NCBI GenBank assembly: GCA_905147135.1
Contig: LR990046.1
Coordinates: 16,460,501-16,524,500, forward strand
Direction: 5' to 3'
Source of the DNA: Blastobasis lacticolella
Lineage: Eukaryota; Arthropoda; Insecta; Lepidoptera; Blastobasidae
Length of the DNA stretch: 64,000 nt
The notes under the pieces are model-generated. The model was not told where the DNA came from and did not search any database. It saw only the letters and a program-made list of their open reading frames with translations. A program made the translations under genes and the position numbers. Positions 58,325-64,000 of the stretch are shown piece by piece (position 1 is the stretch's first letter; each line of letters opens with the position of its first letter).

Positions 58325-59283
58325 AGCGGGAAAAGTGTGCTTAATATGCACGAGATCAGTGCTGTCAATGAAGAAGAGGACAATATCTGAGAAATTGTTT
58401 CGGAATTATCCGCTTACAGAAATTAATATAATAGAGCAAGTCGCTCCATATCAAGTAAGTACACGTTGTTTACTTTAATGCTGCAGACATTAAACTTACC
58501 GGTTATTAGTGTATATTTTCAATAACACTTACATATTTTACAATCAGCCTTACAACTGGAATTTAAATTTTTTATTTTATCTTTAATTAGCAAAATGTTA
58601 TTCTTATGTTTCAGATATCTTTCAACTGTCAAGAGTTAATATATATTCGGTGCTGGCGCAGCGCAGCGTAGCATATCGACAAAGGCTAATCGTCATGTAG
58701 AAAATCCTGGATCAGCCAGTCTAGATGAACCAGCTGTTTGTCATATAGAACCAAAAGATTATTAGGAATAATCTGCAGAACCAGCTGCAAAGGAATCAGG
58801 TAATCAATAACAAGATCCGCCTGCGGTAATACTTCCAGAACCAGCTGTTAACCCCTTAAGTACCTGTAGTCCGTGCGTGCCCTGCGATACCAGCATTACT
58901 ATTTATGATAAACTTTCCTTAAATCCACCCAGCGCCGAAAGCAGCGAACTCATGCATATTTATAAATTGTGGAAATCGGTCGCGTCAATGCATTCCACAT
59001 CTTTTAAAACTTGGAATAAGTATGTACCGCCAGTCATATATACCAATAGCATTTAAAATTGAATTGTTTAGACCCATTATTAACAGACCAAAATGATAAC
59101 GATAAGATAACGTATATTATGGACATGACTGAAATATTAAAAACTAGAAATGATAAATTAAGGCTGAATTTTGAAAACGTTGTAAATACAGTTTTAAGAG
59201 GACCGACAGATGCGGAATTCAACTCCATTTTAAAGCAAATGCCGAATTTACTGGAAAGTTGTAGCATTGCATCACAGCCCTAG
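58325..59283 (+). pseudogene. Decayed two-exon gene with N-terminal Cys motifs (ZAD-like?)
   Basis: The first exon (to donor at 58454, CAA then GTAAGT) contains KVCLICTRSV and LFRNYPLTEINIIEQVAPYQ. A 160-bp GT-AG intron leads to ISFNCQELIYIRCWR at 58615. Spacing of the CxxC pair and the later IRCW resembles the zinc-finger-associated (ZAD) domain of insect zinc-finger proteins, but this is a guess. Beyond it the frame is broken by a GCGCA duplication and in-frame stops, although fragments such as LDEPAVCHIEPKDY and the 59119-59283 open stretch (MTEILKTRNDKLRLNFENVV) persist. There is no zinc-finger array. Probably a dead gene copy or an uncharacterised repeat ORF. Confidence 0.35.
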
Positions 59284-59434
59284 CAATATATTTGATTAAT
59301 AATTTTAGTTATTAGAATTGCGGTGTCCATAACAAATACATTCCATGACCCAATAACCGATAAATGCTGCTGATTTTGTAGCGAGAATTAACAGCAGGGA
59401 GAATTGAGACAACTTCCTAGCAGAGTGCATAATA

Positions 59435-59444
59435 GGCCAGGACC
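59435..59444. repeat. Left target-site duplication of the foldback element
   Basis: GGCCAGGACC, identical to 61687-61696 and in the same orientation, immediately outside the terminal inverted repeat. Confidence 0.85.
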
Positions 59445-59466
59445 GTTTAGTCTCAAAATTTCCCAG

Positions 59467-59626
59467 TTGCAAAATGTCCACTGGTAAAAAAATGTCAAAG
59501 TTGCAAAATGTCCAAGTTGCAAAATGTCCAGGTTGCATAATGTCCTAGTTGCAAAATGTCCAGGTTGCAAAATGTCCCGGTTGCAAAATGTCCAGGTCGC
59601 AAAATGTCCACATTGTAAAATATCAC
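59467..59626. repeat. 16-bp tandem array, left arm
   Basis: About nine to ten units of TTGCAAAATGTCCAGG and one- to three-base variants, with one short insertion (GGTAAAAAAATG). The terminal bases of the element (TCTCAAAATGTCCCAG) are themselves a variant unit, so the transposon end seems built from the array. Confidence 0.9.
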
Positions 59627-61252
59627 TATATAAGTCGCTAAATGTTGTACACGCTTACTACTCATATACATATTTATAAATTTCACGATATATTACGTAT
59701 TTATATATTTTTTTTATATCACTAAGTCGGAAAACAAGCTTACGGCCTGCCTGATGGCAAGCAGTCACCGCAACCTATGGACGTTTGCAATACCAGGGGC
59801 ATCACCCACGCGTTGCCGACCCCGTAATAACCTTTTTACCCCTTTCTTGAAGAACTCCATGTTGTACTCTCCAGGTAGTTCATTCCACAACCTTAGTGTG
59901 GAAAAAGTTTCTTTGGAACCGCACAGTTCGCGACCAATTTGGCTCCATGGTGTGAGGATGAACGGTGGCGAGCGGTGCGATGATATATTTATTTATCAAC
60001 GATATCAAACTATACGAAAAGAGCAGGTATATTGCTGACTGTGCGGTGTTTCCGGGTGGTTGGTGGGCCCACTGAAAACCAGCGTTGTAGTACACGTCAA
60101 GCGACCACAAAATTATGCCTAGGGGGTCCAGTTGCACTGGAAGCCGCGACACGAACTTTAAACAATGCCACTGGGAATAAATAAACTGTAGGTAGGTACA
60201 TTTATTATTATTCTTCTTTCTTTTTCTTGTTTTCCTAACATTATTTTTATTTTATGTACGCTTTGTTTTTTTTTTGTTATATTAGGTATCTTATCGTATC
60301 GTGGTTTTATACGAGACATTTATAGATTAGACAGCATTAAAGGATAAGAACAGGAGCGGCAGGATAGGGCTCGCTGCAAATTGGTTTACTTATCCATATT
60401 TTTCATACTACAATTTCAAATATCGCCAATTATTTAATGAAGCTTAGTATGAAGACAGCAGGAACCTTAAGCAAGGTCATAGGCAACTTTACATTCCACT
60501 GCTATGCTGCTCATGGCGGATAGCTGGTTATAAATAAACAATGTCTACGACAAAAAAAATGTTATTAATGTCTTTTAAAATGACGATAACAATGAAATAT
60601 GGCAAATAATTAGGTAGGTAAGTCAAAACTCTCAAATGTTTCTAGATAAATTACAATAGTCTCAAATCAAAAATTGCTTATATAATAAAATTTTACTTAA
60701 TAAACCCCAAAAAGATGTTCTTTTTCAAAAAAAATTAATTGTTATTTTCTTTTTTTTTAGTTTTCGTAAAAGCACTTTGTATTTTTCATCGAAAATGATG
60801 TCTTGTTGTCTTCGTTTATCCTTAGTATATTTTAAAAATGGATCTCTAATAATGCAATCCTTCTAAAGCATTTGTTGTTCTGTGCCGTTGTCCAGCACAA
60901 GAAAAAGAAAGAAGAACAATAATAAATGTACCTACCTACAGTTTATCTATTCCCAGTGGCATTGTTTAGGGGTCCAGTTGCACGCTTCCAGTGCAACTGG
61001 ACCCCCTAGGCATAATGTTGTGGTCGCTTGACGTGTACTACAACGCTGGTTTTCAGTGGACCCACCAACCACCCGGAAACACCGCACAGTCAGCAATATA
61101 CCTGCTCTTTTCGTATAGTTTGATATCGTTGATAAATAAATATATCATCGCACCGCTCGCCACCGACAGGGAGTTCATCCTCACACCATGGAGCCAAATC
61201 GGTCGCGAACTGTGCGGTTCCAAAGAAACTTTTTCCCACGCACACTAAGGTT

Positions 61253-61430
61253 GTGGAATGAACTACCTGGAGAGTACAACATGGAGTTCTTCAAGACAGG
61301 GGTAAAGGTTTTTAGGGGGTCGGCAACGCGTGGGTGATGCCCCTGGTATTGCAAACGTCCATAGGCTGCGGTGACTGCTTGCCATCAGGCAGGCCGTACC
61401 TAAGCTTATTTTCCGCCTTAGTGATATAAA
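61253..61430 (+). mobile_element. LINE ORF2 C-terminus and 3' UTR captured in the foldback arm
   Basis: Plus strand reads RTLRLWNELPGEYNMEFFK, the usual C-terminal motif of Jockey/R1-type ORF2 proteins in Lepidoptera, then the common 3' UTR (complement of GGCCTGCCTGATGGCAAGCAG). An inverted second copy occupies 59735-59910. Also related to 895-1140, 39225-39335, 41240-41340 and 47320-47430. Confidence 0.65.
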
Positions 61431-61522
61431 AAAAAATATAAATAGGTAATATCGTGAAATTTATAAATATAAGCGGCAACTCATGAGTCGTAAGTGTGTA
61501 CAACATTTAGCGACTTATATAG

Positions 61523-61665
61523 TGATATTTTACAATGTGGACATTTTGCGACCTGGACATTTTGCAACCGGGACATTTTGCAACCTGGACATTTTGCAAC
61601 TTGGACATTATGCAACCTGGACATTTTGCAACTTGGAATTTTTTTACCAGTGGACATTTTGCAAC
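61523..61665. repeat. 16-bp tandem array, right arm
   Basis: Inverted counterpart of the left-arm array, with the same order of variant units (CATTATGCAAC, CGACCTGG variants), so the arms were copied as a whole rather than expanded independently. Confidence 0.9.
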
Positions 61666-61686
61666 TGGGACATTTTGAGACTAAAC

Positions 61687-61696
61687 GGCCAGGACC
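61687..61696. repeat. Right target-site duplication of the foldback element
   Basis: GGCCAGGACC, the partner of 59435-59444. Confidence 0.85.
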
Positions 61697-61719
61697 AGAT
61701 GCTTAGTGAAAGATGAGTA

Positions 61720-61970
61720 GAGCTCGTCTAATTTAAAATGACACGCCCCACTATCGCATTAACGCACACAAGCAAGTTTAAAATATGGACGCAATACATA
61801 TACAAATGCCGTTGTAATTGGTCATTCAGTTGCCGGAAAAATTCAAACGTCGGAGCACGCGCCGTTCATTGGCTCCCACACTGATGAAGTGTCGTTATTA
61901 ATATTTGTACTCACACATCGAAATCAACTAACTAAGTAGTGGGGCGCGTCATCTTAGACTAGACGAGCTC
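61720..61970. mobile_element. GAGCTCGTCTA MITE, copy 2, 251 bp
   Basis: Near-identical to 45666-45912 except for a 4-bp CTAA repeat expansion and a few substitutions. TA flanks at 61718-61719 and 61971-61972. It lies 23 bp from the foldback element. Confidence 0.8.
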
Positions 61971-62173
61971 TACCTTTTCAACTTATGACTGCTGACACAT
62001 ACCAGATGTTGCGGGATTTCCTTGTCTGCCCGAAGATTATTTGTCGAGGGTTAAAAATAAAACGAGCATGATTTTGTACGCAGAAACCTTTAAACGTTCG
62101 AACACTTTATTCTTAAAACTAAATAAAGGAAGTATATAAAAATAATATTAAACAAAAATTTACACTAGATCGT

Positions 62174-62179
62174 TTTATT
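62174..62179 (-). terminator. Poly(A) signal of the second TULIP paralogue
   Basis: AATAAA on the minus strand about 90 bases past the TAA stop. A second AATAAA lies further on at 62106-62111, so either could be used. Confidence 0.5.
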
Positions 62180-62267
62180 CCAGTAGAACGCATAACCAAT
62201 GAAATACATATAATTCAAAGCAAAGTTCATTTTAAGACATAACTATCATGATAGTAAAGAATCTTAT

Positions 62268-63059
62268 TTAGCCAAGGACTTCTTCGAAGATTTGCCACGC
62301 AATGATTTCTATCAGCTCGTTGATTTCAGCCTGAAATGAAGTGAAATCAGTCTATTACTGTTTTGATCTACGCGCATATATACGATAGTGGAGCATTGGT
62401 AGCACATGTTGATTTGACAAGCTGTGGCTTTCTTTAGCCAAAGAAATTGGACATAAAGGCATAGAAGGAGCCTTCTCACAGCTGAAGTCACAATATTTAT
62501 TTTGTTTCCTTTTTTATTTTTTATTCCTGTCATGGTCGGTCATGTTGTGTTCCGGTTTGAAGGATAAGGTAGCCAGCGAAATTACAGGCTGAGGCATTTC
62601 TTCTTAGTCCTCACAGTGACAACGCACCTGCGGTTCTGCATTTGTATATACCTGGATGTTATGGACGACAGTTACCACTTACCATCATGTGGGCTGTCTA
62701 CTCGTTTGTCTCTGAATAGCATAAAAAAGACAAATATCCGTATATTGAAACACTACTTTGAGGTCTCTCGGTGCGCGAGAACGGACAGGGTTCCAACTGA
62801 CAATACTTAAAGACCCACTAACGAATACTGTGTGAAGTATCTTACTACGCATAGTAATGCTATATTACTTAAACAAGTATTGTTTGTGCATAGGAATGTA
62901 AGGTAATTCCTTTAGTTACAAATATACAATTATATTAAATAAATCCACTGGAAATATTCTTACTCTGACATCCCTGATTGCACCGAGGAGATTCACGGAC
63001 AAGAATTGGTTCACCAACGGGCCGTAGTCAGCGCCTTGCAGGATCAGCACACCGTCGTA
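62268..63059 (-). CDS. Last two exons of a second takeout/JHBP/group-7-allergen-like paralogue (partial)
   Basis: Exon 63059-62964 (32 codons, YDGVLILQGADYGPLVNQFL onward) is joined by a 633-bp GT-AG intron to exon 62330-62268 (AEINELIEIIAWQIFEEVLG then TAA). Both junctions are phase 0, as in the matching last junctions of the gene at 47102-55861, and the final exon starts with the same AE-I-N motif. This shows common descent. The last exon is nine residues shorter than in the neighbour and the penultimate exon one shorter. No earlier exon is visible between 63060 and 64000, so the 5' part of the gene lies outside the window. Same strand and tandem order suggest a local duplication. A secreted lipid-carrier role is inferred from the paralogue only. 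Confidence 0.75.
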
Positions 63060-63934
63060 CTGAAACAAAAACACTTTTTTATGTAAGGCTTTAAGAAACC
63101 ACTACCAAAAAACCATTTAAAAAAATTATAATTTCTTGCTAAAACCGTAATCTCGTGTCAACAGAAGAAAGACATTGTATTGTAGAAGGGAAGAAAAGTG
63201 CGAAAGTGATGTTGAATGGAGAGGCGGGAAATGTGCTACACACATTCCGAAACCGCGGGAAGGTATCCAAAAAGGCCCGTCGGGCCGGGTGTTTATAGAA
63301 AGAGCTTGTAAAAGTTTTTACTTTATATTAAAATAAATTTAATAATAAAATAATTTGAGAGGAAAAAATCATAAATATAATATATGTAGATATTTATATA
63401 AATAAATAAAAAATAGATATATATTTCAATAGGGGCCTTAAGAAAAGAAAAAAACATTAACAAAATAAAATGGAAGGAGTATAAATGAAAGATAAAATAT
63501 GGCATATTTGGAACGTGCAAGAGTGAATGAAGACGTAGTGACTTAGAGAAGGGAATCCAAATTGAATGAGAGGAGATAAACGAAAAAGATGTAGTGAAAG
63601 GATAAAGGATAGACCGAGACGTATAATCACGATCAAATCAGAGACATTTTAAAGACAAGTCAGGTCAAGAGTAGGCTTGACATATTTATACTGTAATTGA
63701 CTTATAATTTAACAATTAATGTTCGAATGAACCCTAAACAGACGAGCATGTCTGAAAAGGTTCGTAGTTGTGAAAGAACTATAGAGATATATATCAGGAC
63801 AGTAGCAAATGGAACAATGTGGTCTCTGCTTATTCCAACGGGAAAAGACGTAACTTTACGTATGTATATCATTACCAAAAGGCACAAAACCTTCGGATCT
63901 AACCTAGGAAGTATTTTTGGTAAGCATTTCGTAT

Positions 63935-64000
63935 GTACCAATGACTCTTTTCTGAGTTATGTACATTAGTTGAATTCTGACCAATGCTCATACGGTGCGG
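63935..64000 (+). mobile_element. SINE family A, cut by the window end
   Basis: CCAATGACTCTTTTCTGAGT through TTCTGACCAATGCTCATACG; continues past base 64000. Confidence 0.65.

Larger units (their letters stand above)
59445..61686. mobile_element. Long-TIR foldback DNA transposon (non-autonomous), 2,242 bp
   Basis: Left arm 59445-60230 and right arm 60897-61686 are inverted copies, co-linear apart from small indels. They surround a 666-bp non-coding spacer. Ends are GTTTAGTCTCAAAAT and its complement, and the element is bounded on both sides by the identical direct repeat GGCCAGGACC (59435-59444 and 61687-61696), a 10-bp target-site duplication. Arm tips consist of about ten 16-bp units (TTGCAAAATGTCCAGG type). 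Each arm also contains a LINE 3' end encoding RLWNELPGEYNMEFFK. No transposase ORF is present. Drosophila FB-like foldback elements (9-bp duplications) and Mutator-like elements (9-11 bp) have comparable design; superfamily is inference. Confidence 0.85.

Noticed and set aside
59467..59626. CRISPR-like array
   Set aside because: Direct repeats are contiguous with no spacers, in a eukaryotic transposon.
59388..59686. Repetitive peptide ORFs (FATWTFCNLDILQLGH), also at 61483-61716
   Set aside because: Produced by translating the 16-bp array; a unit not divisible by three gives open frames by composition.

Overview
The window looks like AT-rich nuclear DNA of an insect, most likely a moth or butterfly (Lepidoptera). 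The evidence is spliced genes with GT-AG introns, a multiprotein bridging factor 1 (MBF1) sequence close to the silkworm protein, lepidopteran-style tRNA-derived SINEs and LINE 3' ends with (GAT)n tails, and Helitron-like repeats ending in CTAGT. There is no operon structure, no rRNA, no CRISPR array and no stand-alone tRNA gene. The organism call is inference.

Three genic items are well supported. (1) 41987-42427 (+) is an intact intronless MBF1 ORF of 146 codons, probably a retrocopy. (2) 47102-55861 (-) is a complete seven-coding-exon gene for a 255-residue secreted, cysteine-free protein of the takeout/JHBP/group-7-allergen (TULIP) type. All exon phases fit, there is a candidate 5' UTR exon at 56483-56544, and a poly(A) signal lies at 46979-46984. 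(3) 62268-63059 (-) holds the last two exons of a tandem paralogue whose front lies beyond base 64000. Together, 2 and 3 form a head-to-tail cluster of putative lipid-carrier genes. Weaker coding candidates are isolated exon-like stretches on the minus strand at 18309-18397, 20534-20604 and 20946-21092, and a decayed two-exon gene at about 58325-59283 (+).

The rest is transposon-dense. Region 1-27 kb: LINE 3' ends (4803-5700, 7809-8564, 26195-26514), three SINE families, MITEs, a broken P-element/THAP-type transposase (23784-24186) and an almost perfect 53-bp-arm foldback (26649-26819). Region 27-41 kb: a degenerate CCCGGGTCAAG-rich minisatellite, SINEs, RTE-like tails and two non-autonomous hAT elements with perfect 8-bp target duplications (36498-36836, 38923-39613). 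Region 42-46 kb: a 1.5-kb TIR element next to MBF1 with nested insertions, and a 247-bp MITE. Region 46-57 kb: the first TULIP gene, its introns loaded with SINEs and nested MITEs. Region 57-64 kb: a Jockey-like RT remnant, then a 2,242-bp long-TIR foldback element (59445-61686). That element is bounded by a perfect 10-bp duplication, its arms are about 790 bp, their tips are made of 16-bp tandem units, and each arm carries a captured LINE 3' end. It is the most unusual object in the window.

How the genes act together: the two TULIP genes share strand, splice phase and C-terminal architecture and probably arose by tandem duplication. MBF1 is unrelated to them.
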